This document shows, in pieces, positions 8,659 to 16,841 of a stretch of 64,000 nucleotides of DNA. Below the pieces are notes generated by a model. It was given only the letters and a program-made list of their open reading frames with translations, did not search any database and was not told the DNA's origin. The translations under genes and the position numbers were made by a program. The stretch covers positions 3,720,001 through 3,784,000 of the forward strand of contig NZ_CP012264.1 in the NCBI RefSeq assembly GCF_001277255.1. Direction: 5' to 3'. Within the stretch, counting starts at the first letter, position 1. The number at the start of each line of letters is the position of its first letter. The stretch comes from Cronobacter condimenti 1330. Lineage in GTDB: Bacteria; Pseudomonadota; Gammaproteobacteria; Enterobacterales; Enterobacteriaceae.

Positions 8659-8738
8659 ATATTTCGCGGGCGTCAGCGCAGACGGTAAGCGCGCTCGCCG
8701 CTTTGCTTTGTCCTGCATCAATAAAAACGCAAACTTGT

Positions 8739-8752
8739 TTGATGCAAATCAC
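8739..8752. promoter_or_regulatory. FNR site of the nrdDG promoter
   Basis: TTGAT-GCAA-ATCAC matches the FNR consensus TTGAT-N4-ATCAA in 9 of 10 positions. It sits about 200 bp before nrdD and overlaps the first NrdR box by a few bases. FNR activation of nrdDG in anaerobiosis is established in E. coli. Confidence 0.75.
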
Positions 8753-8795
8753 TATATATAGACATTAAAATCCCCCGCGGCCCAATATCTTGTAT
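8749..8795. promoter_or_regulatory. Pair of NrdR boxes upstream of nrdD
   Basis: Two 16-bp NrdR-like boxes are visible: TCACTATATATAGACA at 8749-8764 and GCCCAATATCTTGTAT at 8780-8795. Their starts are 31 bp apart, three helical turns, which is the spacing seen for tandem NrdR boxes. NrdR is the ATP/dATP-sensing repressor of ribonucleotide reductase genes. Confidence 0.75.
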
Positions 8796-8845
8796 TTTTA
8801 GCCTAATCTTTCAGCAATCCAGCGTGACTGAAACCTATGCTCAGC

Positions 8846-8854
8846 TGTGGATAA
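8846..8854 (-). promoter_or_regulatory. Consensus DnaA box in the nrdD leader
   Basis: TGTGGATAA is the exact reverse complement of the DnaA box TTATCCACA. A second identical copy lies 78 bp downstream at 8924-8932. Confidence 0.55.
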
Positions 8855-8923
8855 AACGGGCCAGCTCCGACGTTACCGATGGTTTATTCGATGAATATAC
8901 CTCGCGCCGCGCGACGGAGTTTC

Positions 8924-8932
8924 TGTGGATAA
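8924..8932 (-). promoter_or_regulatory. Second consensus DnaA box in the nrdD leader
   Basis: TGTGGATAA again gives a perfect 9-mer DnaA box, 24 bp before the nrdD start codon and just ahead of its ribosome site at 8947-8950. Confidence 0.55.
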
Positions 8933-8955
8933 CCTGTGCTTAATATGGAGTGATC

Positions 8956-11091
8956 ATGACACCGCATGTAGTGAAACGAGACGGGTGCAAAGTGCCTTTC
9001 AATTCAGCGCGCATTCACGAAGCGATTCTTCGTGCAGCGCAGGCAGCGGGAGTCGATGACGCAGACTATTGCGCCACCGTCGCGGAAATCGTCAGCAACC
9101 AGATGCAGCATCGTCGGGAAGTGGATATTCACGAAATCCAGACGGCGGTAGAAAACCAGCTGATGGCGGGCAACTACAAACAGCTGGCGCGCGCCTATAT
9201 TGAGTATCGCCATGACCGCGATATCGCGCGTGAAAAACAGGGCCGCCTTAACAAAGAGATCCGCGGTCTCGTCGAGCAGACTAACTCGGCGCTCCTGAAC
9301 GAAAATGCCAATAAAGACAGTAAAGTGATCCCGACACAGCGCGACCTGCTGGCGGGCATCGTTGCGCGTCATTACGCACGCCAGTATCTGCTGCCGCGTG
9401 ATGTTGTTCAGGCCCACGAACGCGGCGAAATCCACTATCACGACCTCGACTATTCGCCCTTCTTCCCGATGTTCAACTGCATGCTGATAGACCTGAAAGG
9501 CATGCTGACGCAGGGTTTTAAAATGGGCAACGCCGAGATTGAGCCGCCAAAATCGATCTCGACCGCCACGGCCGTGACCGCGCAGATCATCGCGCAGGTG
9601 GCGAGCCATATTTACGGCGGCACCACCATCAACCGTATCGATGAAGTGCTGGCACCCTTTGTAACGGCAAGCTACGACAAACATCGTCAGGTCGCCGAAG
9701 AGTGGCAGATTGCCGATGCGGAAGGCTACGCCCGCGCCCGTACCGAAAAAGAGTGTTACGACGCGTTCCAGTCGCTGGAATATGAAGTGAACACGCTGCA
9801 CACCGCCAACGGCCAGACGCCGTTTGTCACCTTCGGGTTCGGTCTTGGCACCTGCTGGGAGTCGCGCCTTATCCAGAGTTCGATTTTACGCAACCGCATC
9901 GCGGGCCTTGGTAAAAACCATAAAACGGCCGTATTCCCGAAACTGGTGTTTGCTATCCGCGACGGCCTGAACCACAAATTTGGCGATCCTAACTACGATA
10001 TCAAACAGCTGGCGCTGGAGTGCGCGAGCAAGCGTATGTACCCGGATATCCTCAACTACGACCAGGTGGTGAAAGTCACCGGCTCGTTTAAAACGCCGAT
10101 GGGTTGCCGCAGTTTCCTTGGCATTTACGAGGAGAATGGCGAGCAGATCCACGACGGGCGTAATAACCTCGGCGTGATAAGCCTTAACCTGCCGCGTATC
10201 GCGCTGGAGGCAAAAGGTGATGAAAACGCATTCTGGTCGTTACTGGATGAGCGCCTGAAGCTTGCGCGCAAAGCGCTGATGACGCGTATTGCGCGTCTGG
10301 AAGGCGTGAAAGCGCGCGTGGCGCCCATTCTTTATATGGAAGGCGCGTGCGGCGTGCGCCTGAAACCCGATGACGATATTTCAGAGATTTTCAAAAACGG
10401 CCGCGCGTCGATTTCGCTCGGGTATATCGGTATTCACGAAACCATTAACGCCCTTTCCGGCAATCAGCACGTGTATGACAGCGACGCGCTGCGCGCCAAA
10501 GGTATCGCTATCGTCGAGCGTCTGCGCAAGGCGGTGGAGACGTGGAAAGCGGAAACCGGCTACGGTTTTAGCCTCTACAGCACGCCGAGCGAAAACCTGT
10601 GCGACCGTTTCTGCCGGATTGATACCGCCGAGTTTGGCGTAGTGCCGGGCGTCACCGATAAAGGCTATTACACCAACAGCTTCCACCTGGACGTGGAGAA
10701 GAAGGTGAATCCTTACGACAAAATTGATTTTGAGGCGCCTTATCCGCCGCTCGCCAATGGTGGTTTTATCTGTTACGGCGAATATCCGAACCTGCAGCAT
10801 AACCTCAAGGCGCTGGAAGACGTGTGGGATTACAGCTATCACCATGTGCCGTATTACGGCACTAATACGCCGATTGACGAATGTTACGAATGTGGCTTTA
10901 CCGGCGAATTTGAATGCACCAGCAAAGGGTTTACCTGCCCGAAATGCGGCAATCATGACGCCACGCGCGTTTCCGTTACCCGCCGCGTGTGCGGTTATCT
11001 TGGCAGCCCCGACGCCCGTCCGTTTAACGCCGGGAAGCAGGAAGAAGTGAAGCGCCGCGTGAAGCACCTCGGCAACGGCCAGTTGGGTTAA
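8956..11091 (+). CDS. nrdD: Anaerobic ribonucleoside-triphosphate reductase NrdD
   Basis: A 711-residue class III ribonucleotide reductase, one residue shorter than E. coli NrdD and nearly identical throughout. An N-terminal ATP-cone (residues about 3-95) precedes the catalytic barrel. The glycyl-radical site is G680 in 'RRVCGYLGSPDARPFNAG', and zinc-binding cysteines are in 'CYECGFTGEFEC' and 'CPKCG'. It reduces NTPs to dNTPs in anaerobic cells using formate and needs NrdG for radical formation. The ATG at 8956 has GGAG at 8947-8950; a GTG two codons upstream is less likely. The leader carries FNR, NrdR and DnaA motifs. Confidence 0.97.
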   Translation: MTPHVVKRDGCKVPFNSARIHEAILRAAQAAGVDDADYCATVAEIVSNQMQHRREVDIHEIQTAVENQLMAGNYKQLARAYIEYRHDRDIAREKQGRLNKEIRGLVEQTNSALLNENANKDSKVIPTQRDLLAGIVARHYARQYLLPRDVVQAHERGEIHYHDLDYSPFFPMFNCMLIDLKGMLTQGFKMGNAEIEPPKSISTATAVTAQIIAQVASHIYGGTTINRIDEVLAPFVTASYDKHRQVAEEWQIADAEGYARARTEKECYDAFQSLEYEVNTLHTANGQTPFVTFGFGLGTCWESRLIQSSILRNRIAGLGKNHKTAVFPKLVFAIRDGLNHKFGDPNYDIKQLALECASKRMYPDILNYDQVVKVTGSFKTPMGCRSFLGIYEENGEQIHDGRNNLGVISLNLPRIALEAKGDENAFWSLLDERLKLARKALMTRIARLEGVKARVAPILYMEGACGVRLKPDDDISEIFKNGRASISLGYIGIHETINALSGNQHVYDSDALRAKGIAIVERLRKAVETWKAETGYGFSLYSTPSENLCDRFCRIDTAEFGVVPGVTDKGYYTNSFHLDVEKKVNPYDKIDFEAPYPPLANGGFICYGEYPNLQHNLKALEDVWDYSYHHVPYYGTNTPIDECYECGFTGEFECTSKGFTCPKCGNHDATRVSVTRRVCGYLGSPDARPFNAGKQEEVKRRVKHLGNGQLG

Positions 11092-11126
11092 CACTGTGCG
11101 TCACGGCGGGTAAGCAAAGCGCACCC

Positions 11127-11281
11127 GCCAACGCCGCTATGGCGTCAATTGAGAAGCGGTTTCGCAAAGCAATTGGCGTCAGAGCAAGGCGGCAAGCGCG
11201 CGAGTCCCCGGAAGCTTACTCCAGTAAGTGACCGGGGCGAATGCGCGCAGCCAACACCGCTATGGCGTCAATTGAGAAGCG
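11127..11281. repeat. Palindromic element flanked by a duplicated 32-bp repeat in the nrdD-nrdG spacer
   Basis: A 32-bp sequence beginning GCCAACGCCGCTATGGCGTC occurs at 11127-11158 and again, with one mismatch, at 11250-11281, ending three bases before the nrdG ATG. Between the copies is a long imperfect hairpin (11196-11248) with a GCGCGC base, a CCCCGG/CCGGGG stem and a TTACT/AGTAA tip. The arrangement looks like a palindromic intergenic repeat inserted in, and duplicating, the nrdG leader. I recall similar dispersed elements between enterobacterial genes but cannot name the family with certainty. Confidence 0.6.
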
Positions 11282-11283
11282 AA

Positions 11284-11748
11284 ATGAATTATCACCAATA
11301 CTACCCGGTTGATGTCGTTAACGGCCCCGGCACCCGCTGCACGCTCTTTGTGGCAGGCTGCGTTCATGAATGCGCGGGCTGCTATAACAAAAGCACCTGG
11401 CGGCTTAATTCCGGTGTGCCGTTCACAGACGAGATAGAAAGCCGCATCATTAACGACCTGAACGACACCCGTGTCAAACGCCAGGGGTTGTCGCTTTCCG
11501 GCGGCGATCCGCTGCATCCGCAAAACGTACCGACCATCCTGCATCTGGTGCAACGCGTGCGTGCCGACTGCCCCGGTAAAGATATCTGGGTCTGGACGGG
11601 TTATAAGATTGACGAGCTTAACGATGCCCAGCGTGAAGTAGTGAACCTTATCAACGTGCTGGTGGATGGCAAGTTCGTACAGGATTTGAAAGATCCTGCG
11701 CTTATCTGGCGCGGCAGCAGTAACCAGATCATTCACCGGTTGCGCTGA
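11284..11748 (+). CDS. nrdG: Anaerobic RNR-activating protein NrdG
   Basis: A 154-residue radical-SAM activase, the exact length of E. coli NrdG. The Fe4S4 ligands are C26, C30 and C33 in 'GCVHECAGCYN', and 'SLSGGDPLHPQN' is the radical-SAM GGE-like motif. It uses S-adenosylmethionine to place the glycyl radical on NrdD G680. The start was set at 11284 because homology starts at 'MNYHQYYPVD'; an upstream in-frame start at 11149 would translate the intergenic repeat. It is co-oriented with nrdD and probably co-transcribed through the 192-bp spacer. Confidence 0.96.
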   Translation: MNYHQYYPVDVVNGPGTRCTLFVAGCVHECAGCYNKSTWRLNSGVPFTDEIESRIINDLNDTRVKRQGLSLSGGDPLHPQNVPTILHLVQRVRADCPGKDIWVWTGYKIDELNDAQREVVNLINVLVDGKFVQDLKDPALIWRGSSNQIIHRLR

Positions 11749-11803
11749 GCGCAGCGGCGACGTTATCCGGTGGCGATACGCCACCTGCTTCAGAACACTG
11801 CGC

Positions 11804-13714
11804 TTAAAACCGGGTCAGACTCTCCATCGCCACCGCGTGAAAACTGGCAAAATCGCGGCATGTCTGCAGCCGCTGTGCCGCACGTTCACGCAAAAACGTC
11901 ACAAACAGATCGTAAATCGTCATCGCCTCTTCATATTCGCGCTTGCTGATGGCGAGCAGGAAAATCACGTGCGCCGTCTCCTCGCCCCAGGCAATCCCCT
12001 GCGGTGCCAGGACGGTATAAACCACCGTTTTGCGCGCCATCAGCCCCAGCGAGTGCGGCAGCGCAATGCCGTCGCCAAGCAGGGTGCTGACAATCGCCTC
12101 ACGCTCCACGACGGAGGGCAGGAAATCAGCGCCCACATACCCGTCCTGCTCAAGCTCCGCGCACAGTTGCGTAAAAAGCGCCTGTTGCGTCAGCGGCGTA
12201 TCCACCACGCGAAAATGCCGGGCGTCGAAATACTTTTCGAGCATCCAGGGACGGGTTCTGTCCACCAGCACCAGCTTGCCTATCTGCTCCAGCTGGAAAT
12301 CGGTCGGGAATGGCGACATTACCACCACCGGCTTGTCTTTTTCCGGCACTCGCACCGTGGAAATCACAAAATCCTCGGCAATCGCGCCACGCTGTTCATA
12401 ATCGCGAAGTGATGCGATTTCACTGACTTCCAGCTGCGGGTATTTACGCAACAACATTGACTGGATCATGCGTACCGTCGAGTTGCCCGTATCGCAGACC
12501 AGCAACACGCGGGGATTGCGCTGGTAACCAACGTTGTAGTGGCGCTCCAGCCCTACGCCGATATGCAGCACCAGAAAACCCACTTCGTTTTCGCTGATGG
12601 TGTAAGGCGTGTATTTTCCCCAGCCGGAGACCGCCGCGAGCGTCATATCCCAGGCCATGGGATAGTGCTGCTTAATGTTGCCAAGCAGCGGGTTAGGAAT
12701 ATTTATCTGGTAGCGCACGCGGGTGATCATGGTGCGGATATGGGTCAGCAGATCGGCGCGCAACTGCTCATCGGTCAGCAGGTTGTAGTTATAGTGCGTG
12801 TTGATATAGCGCAGAATGTAACCCGCCAGCGCCTCGGCGTCGTCGGCGCTGATGGCGCTCGGCTCCAGCTCCTGTACCTGACGCGCAGCGATATGCACCC
12901 GTAGCCAGTTCTCTTCCGCCTCGGATAACGGCTTGCTGCACAGCGCTTGCAGCAGCGAGGCAATATCGCGCGCCGCGCTACGCACGTTCTCATCCACATC
13001 ATCCACCACGAAGTCCGGCAGCGGATAGCCCTCGCTGATACGCCGCACCGCCACCGCGCAGTAGAGCCGGATAAACTGCTCGCCCTCGTCGGTAAAACGC
13101 AGACGCGAACGGGCGAAAATCGCAGGCAGGCTGTCGCTGAGCCGCTCCTGCACGCCCACGTTCAGCGCTTCTTCGGTCAGAAGAGGGTTTGCGCTGTCCT
13201 GCTGGGCGAGCTGCCAGAGCAGGTCCGTCAGACAGGCGCGCAGCGCCATCTCGCTGCCGAAAAGCTTCATGCCGTGACGCGGGCGGGTTTCCAGCGTCAG
13301 GTTGTAGCGCATAAACAGATCGCGCACTTCCGCCATGTCGTTTTGCAGCGTGGCGCGGCTGACGAACCATTCCTGCGCCAGATCCTCAAGCTTCAGAGAA
13401 AATGCGGCAGTCAGGAAACGCACCGCCAGATAGTGCACACGTTCAGGCGCGGTACGCGGAATACGCAGCGCTTTCGGGCGGCTCGCCTGCAACGCCTGGT
13501 AGCGACATGGATCGTTAACATTGAGCTGATAACCGCAGCCACGGTTAAGCACCAGTTGAACGCCATGCTGGCACAGCAATGCATTGAGCGCGCTGATATC
13601 TGCGCGCACGGTGCGCGTCGTGACGTTTAACCGGCGCGCCAGCTCATCCTGCGGCAGCGCCTCGTTTTGCAGGAGATCAAACAACTGGGACAGACGTTGA
13701 CTTGGGAATCGCAC
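11804..13714 (-). CDS. PRD-containing transcriptional regulator (BglG/MtlR type) of the DUF4310 cluster
   Basis: A 636-residue PTS-sensing regulator. The order is N-terminal HTH (residues about 1-65, 'ELARRLNVTTRTVRADISAL'), two PRD domains (about 90-390), a GatB-like EIIB domain ('PRVLLVCDTGNSTVRM', near 405-420) and a C-terminal EIIA-2 domain whose active-site histidine is in 'GDGIALPHSLG'. Such proteins are activators or antiterminators whose activity depends on PRD and EII phosphorylation by HPr and cognate EIIs. The start is GTG, supported by AGAGGA 8-9 bases upstream. It is the last gene of the cluster, 114 bp after the aldolase gene, with a 31-bp palindrome between them. Confidence 0.85.
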   Translation of the reverse strand: MRFPSQRLSQLFDLLQNEALPQDELARRLNVTTRTVRADISALNALLCQHGVQLVLNRGCGYQLNVNDPCRYQALQASRPKALRIPRTAPERVHYLAVRFLTAAFSLKLEDLAQEWFVSRATLQNDMAEVRDLFMRYNLTLETRPRHGMKLFGSEMALRACLTDLLWQLAQQDSANPLLTEEALNVGVQERLSDSLPAIFARSRLRFTDEGEQFIRLYCAVAVRRISEGYPLPDFVVDDVDENVRSAARDIASLLQALCSKPLSEAEENWLRVHIAARQVQELEPSAISADDAEALAGYILRYINTHYNYNLLTDEQLRADLLTHIRTMITRVRYQINIPNPLLGNIKQHYPMAWDMTLAAVSGWGKYTPYTISENEVGFLVLHIGVGLERHYNVGYQRNPRVLLVCDTGNSTVRMIQSMLLRKYPQLEVSEIASLRDYEQRGAIAEDFVISTVRVPEKDKPVVVMSPFPTDFQLEQIGKLVLVDRTRPWMLEKYFDARHFRVVDTPLTQQALFTQLCAELEQDGYVGADFLPSVVEREAIVSTLLGDGIALPHSLGLMARKTVVYTVLAPQGIAWGEETAHVIFLLAISKREYEEAMTIYDLFVTFLRERAAQRLQTCRDFASFHAVAMESLTRF

Positions 13715-13774
13715 ACCGGTTTCCTCTCGTTACACGGGCGCGCCATCGCACCCGCAGACGGCCTCAGGATCAGG

Positions 13775-13805
13775 GAATATATTTATCACGGTGATAAATA
13801 TATTC
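13775..13805. repeat. 31-bp perfect palindrome between aldolase and regulator genes
   Basis: Two 15-bp arms, GAATATATTTATCAC and its exact reverse complement, flank a single G. It lies between the stop of the DgaF-like aldolase gene and the regulator start on the minus strand. No T run follows on either strand, so it is more likely an operator or processing site than a standard terminator. Confidence 0.6.
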
Positions 13806-13828
13806 TCCAGCCTTAACCTGCGGCGCGC

Positions 13829-14569
13829 TTAGCCCACCCATTCACGGGTGATGGTCAGCAGACGGCGCACATCCTCAGGGCGCGTCTCGCCGCTGGCGCT
13901 GTCGATAATCGAGCTGTAAATATGCGGGATCACTTTACTTACTCCCGCCTCCAGCGCGATGCGCAGAATGTCCGCAAAATTATCAAGATCAATGCCGCCG
14001 GTGGGCTCCAGCCAGAAGTCATGCCGCGCGCAGGCTTGCGCCACCGCCTGATACTCGTCGCGGCAGGCAAGCCCGCCCATCGGGAAATATTTTATCGAGC
14101 TCCCTCCCATATCCTTAAGCAAAGCAATGGCGGTTTCTACCGGCACGATGCCATCGGGTGCAGCGTGACTGAGCGGGCCGGTTGAGATTTTTACCCATCC
14201 CGGCGTGCCGGCAGGCGACACGAGACCATTAACGACCGTCTCACCCTGCCCCAGCAGCGCGCGGCTTGCGCCCACGCCGGTAAAGACCTGATTCACATGC
14301 TGCGGCTGCAACTCCCGCGCGATGGCGCTGACCATCGCCGACTGGTTCGGATCACCTGCGCCAAGCCCTAACGACAGCGCGTTATCAATACGCGACGCAT
14401 AGTCGCGCATGTCCGCCACGGCGCTCACCACGTCAGGATAATTTTTGGACAGCACGCCCACCAGCACATGGCCTTCGGCGGCTTCATATACCGCGCTCGC
14501 GTTTTCCTTCGAGCCGGCCAGCACGTTCAGACACACGCGATCGCGGTAAAAGTTCGGGGTGAGTCTCAT
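13829..14569 (-). CDS. KDGP aldolase family protein (DgaF-like)
   Basis: A 246-residue protein of the 2-dehydro-3-deoxy-phosphogluconate aldolase family related to DgaF of the D-glucosaminate pathway. The TIM-barrel segment 'GGSSIKYFPMGG' (K160) is the likely Schiff-base lysine region, and 'WLEPTGGIDLDNF' near residues 187-199 resembles the phosphate-binding end of the barrel. The expected reaction is cleavage of 2-keto-3-deoxy-6-phosphogluconate to pyruvate and glyceraldehyde-3-phosphate. Its start overlaps the stop of the ammonia-lyase gene by 4 bp, so the two are translationally coupled. Confidence 0.8.
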   Translation of the reverse strand: MRLTPNFYRDRVCLNVLAGSKENASAVYEAAEGHVLVGVLSKNYPDVVSAVADMRDYASRIDNALSLGLGAGDPNQSAMVSAIARELQPQHVNQVFTGVGASRALLGQGETVVNGLVSPAGTPGWVKISTGPLSHAAPDGIVPVETAIALLKDMGGSSIKYFPMGGLACRDEYQAVAQACARHDFWLEPTGGIDLDNFADILRIALEAGVSKVIPHIYSSIIDSASGETRPEDVRRLLTITREWVG

Positions 14570-15684
14570 GCGGTTGTCTCCTGGGTCAGCACGTCGCGAA
14601 TGCGGCGAAAAACAATATCCAGCTGCGCAGCGCTGACGCTGCGTACATCGGCTTCAATAATGCCTTCATTGGCTTTGTAGCCGCGAAAATAGATGGCGTA
14701 TTCGCCCTGCTTCAGCGCGCTGACCAGCTCGCCGGTGTGGATGCCGGTCGTGGCATCGTCGAAGGTGATTTCGCAGCGAGCAATGTCGCGCCCCGCGCTG
14801 TCCCAGACCACTCGGGCCGTCACGCCAGGCAGCGTGTTGAGTTGTTCGATAAACGGGGTCATTCTGGCGACCATCTCCTGGCCGCTCTCTTTGGGCGTGC
14901 TGAGGTAGTGTTCGATGGCGCAGGTCAGGCCGAGGATGCCCTCTTTGCCGACTTTCATGGCACGTCCGATGCCGTTCGCCTGGCGTTTCACCCACTCAAC
15001 ATACTGCGCTTTACCGAGCACCAGGCCGCTGGTCGGCCCTTCGATAGCCTTCGCGCCGCTGTAAATCACCAGATCTGCGCCCGCGCGGTAGTAGCCCTGC
15101 AAATTCTCTTCGGCGGCGGCATCGACGATAAGCGGCAACTGATGATCCTTTGCCACCGCGGCGGCTTGCTCCACGCTCAACATGCTTTTTTGCACGCAGT
15201 GGTGCGATTTAACGTAGAGGATCGCCGCCGTGCGCGGCGTAATCGCGGCGGCGAGCTGGCTTGCGGAACATTCATTGGCGTAACCCGCCTCCACGACCCT
15301 TCCGCCGCCCATCGCCACCATCGTGCCGACCGGCGCGCCGTAATTCACGTTATGGCCCTTCGCCAGCACAATCTCGTTTTGCTCAATCGCTGTGGTATGC
15401 AGATTTTCCAGCAGCCAGTCGCTCTCTTTCACCAGCACGGCCGCCACGGACTGCGCGAGCCCCGCCGAGGCGCAGGAAACCACTGTCGCTGCTTCGACGC
15501 CCAGTAATGCCGCAATGTAAGCGCCGGTTTTATTCACCAGATCTTTTATCTCGAAATAGTGATGAAGCCCCTCCGTGACCGCCTCAATAACAGCCGGGCG
15601 CGGCGTCGAGACGCCTAAAATCGTCATCCGCCCGGAGGCGTTAATCACCTGTTTCAAATCATATTTTTCATAGACTGAAGGCAT
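14566..15684 (-). CDS. DgaE-family PLP-dependent ammonia-lyase
   Basis: A 372-residue SelA-like PLP enzyme. The Schiff-base lysine is K212 in 'DLVIYSGAKAIEGPTSG', and 'LPLIVDAAAEENL' supplies the aspartate that pairs with the pyridine nitrogen. DgaE of Salmonella dehydrates and deaminates D-glucosaminate-6-phosphate to 2-keto-3-deoxy-6-phosphogluconate plus ammonia. Coupling with the downstream DgaF-like aldolase gives a two-step route to pyruvate and glyceraldehyde-3-phosphate. Its start overlaps the end of the amidohydrolase gene by 17 bp. The exact 2-amino-sugar acid used cannot be read from sequence. Confidence 0.8.
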   Translation of the reverse strand: MPSVYEKYDLKQVINASGRMTILGVSTPRPAVIEAVTEGLHHYFEIKDLVNKTGAYIAALLGVEAATVVSCASAGLAQSVAAVLVKESDWLLENLHTTAIEQNEIVLAKGHNVNYGAPVGTMVAMGGGRVVEAGYANECSASQLAAAITPRTAAILYVKSHHCVQKSMLSVEQAAAVAKDHQLPLIVDAAAEENLQGYYRAGADLVIYSGAKAIEGPTSGLVLGKAQYVEWVKRQANGIGRAMKVGKEGILGLTCAIEHYLSTPKESGQEMVARMTPFIEQLNTLPGVTARVVWDSAGRDIARCEITFDDATTGIHTGELVSALKQGEYAIYFRGYKANEGIIEADVRSVSAAQLDIVFRRIRDVLTQETTA

Positions 15685-16801
15685 GTTCCACGCTCCCTTG
15701 TTCGGTCATATGCCAGACGCCCGCCCGCACAGCGGCGAGCGGCACCAGTAAATGTTCGCCCTGCAGGCCCTGGTCGCCGGCATCGGTAAACCGCACCGGC
15801 TGGCGGCGCAGGTCGAAAATCGTCAGATCGGCATCCGCGCCCGGCAGCAGACGCCCTTTGTTTGCAAGCCGCAGCACCGTTGCGGCGTGCACCGTTACGC
15901 AGTCGATCACCTGCGGCAGCGACAGCCCGATGGCGAGAAACTTCGCCATGACATGCGCGAGGCTTCTCACCGGGCCATTAATGCGGTTGCGACAGTAAAT
16001 GTCAGAGCTAATGGTGTACGGCAGAATGCCCAACGCGATAGCCTGCTGCGCCACGGCAAAGCTGAAACTGGCGCTGCCGTGTCCCACATCCAGCCGCACG
16101 CCGCGGCGCAGCGCATCGCTGATGCTCGCACGCAGTGCGCCCTGCGGCGTCAGGATACGGTTCGGCTTGCCGTTGAAGCAGTGAGTGATGATGTCGCCCC
16201 CGGAAAGCCGCGCCGCTATCTCATCAAGCGGCGGAGGGCCGTTGCCGATATGCACCATCAACGGCAAATTGCCGTTCTCCTGTTGAATAGCTTTCGCGCG
16301 CTCAAGCGGCGCAATACCGTTATCACCCACGACGCTGCTGCTCATGCGCGCCTTCAGCCCGACGATGAAATCGGGATGGCGCGCAATCGCCTCGCGCGCG
16401 GCAGCGGCGTCGATATTGGCCATATCCGCCAGCTCGTTCTGGGTGATAAGCCCGACCTTAGAGACGTTCAGCAGTGCCAGCACCTCCGTGACCACGCCGC
16501 GCGTCAGCGCCCGGAAATCGTCAATGTCATTCGCGCCGGTGCTGCCCGCATCCACAACGGTAGTGACGCCCGTCGCGATGCCCACCGCGTCCGGCTCATC
16601 GTGGTAAAGCGGCGATTTGGGATAACAGTGCACGTGCAGGTCTATCCAGCCGGGGCTGACGTAGTACTCCCCGTTCAGCACGCGGGTTTCACGCGCCTCG
16701 CCGCTGACCGTGCCAAGCGCGGCGATTTTGCCGTCTTTGATGGCGATATCCGAAAGCGTGTCGTCCACCAGCCGCGCCTGACGCAGAATCAGGTCAAACA
16801 T
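15668..16801 (-). CDS. Amidohydrolase/deacetylase family metallohydrolase
   Basis: A 377-residue amidohydrolase-superfamily enzyme related to dihydroorotase-like deacylases. Metal ligands are visible: H56 and H58 in 'GWIDLHVHCYP', the likely carboxylated K150 in 'VGLKARMS', H184 in 'VHIGNGPP', H207 in 'ITHCFNG', and the DxxH region near D238-H241. In this setting it could remove an N-acyl or N-carbamoyl group from a phosphorylated amino sugar acid before the DgaE-like step (inference). GGAG precedes the ATG at 16801. It is followed, overlapping, by the ammonia-lyase gene. Confidence 0.8.
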   Translation of the reverse strand: MFDLILRQARLVDDTLSDIAIKDGKIAALGTVSGEARETRVLNGEYYVSPGWIDLHVHCYPKSPLYHDEPDAVGIATGVTTVVDAGSTGANDIDDFRALTRGVVTEVLALLNVSKVGLITQNELADMANIDAAAAREAIARHPDFIVGLKARMSSSVVGDNGIAPLERAKAIQQENGNLPLMVHIGNGPPPLDEIAARLSGGDIITHCFNGKPNRILTPQGALRASISDALRRGVRLDVGHGSASFSFAVAQQAIALGILPYTISSDIYCRNRINGPVRSLAHVMAKFLAIGLSLPQVIDCVTVHAATVLRLANKGRLLPGADADLTIFDLRRQPVRFTDAGDQGLQGEHLLVPLAAVRAGVWHMTEQGSVEHAFSL

Positions 16802-16841
16802 AGCGTCTCCTTAGAGCGCGGGCGCTGCAGCACCCGCATGG

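Noticed and set aside
12947..13630. A 227-codon plus-strand frame inside the PRD regulator gene
   Set aside because: It is a shadow frame; the minus strand encodes recognisable HTH, PRD, EIIB and EIIA domains.
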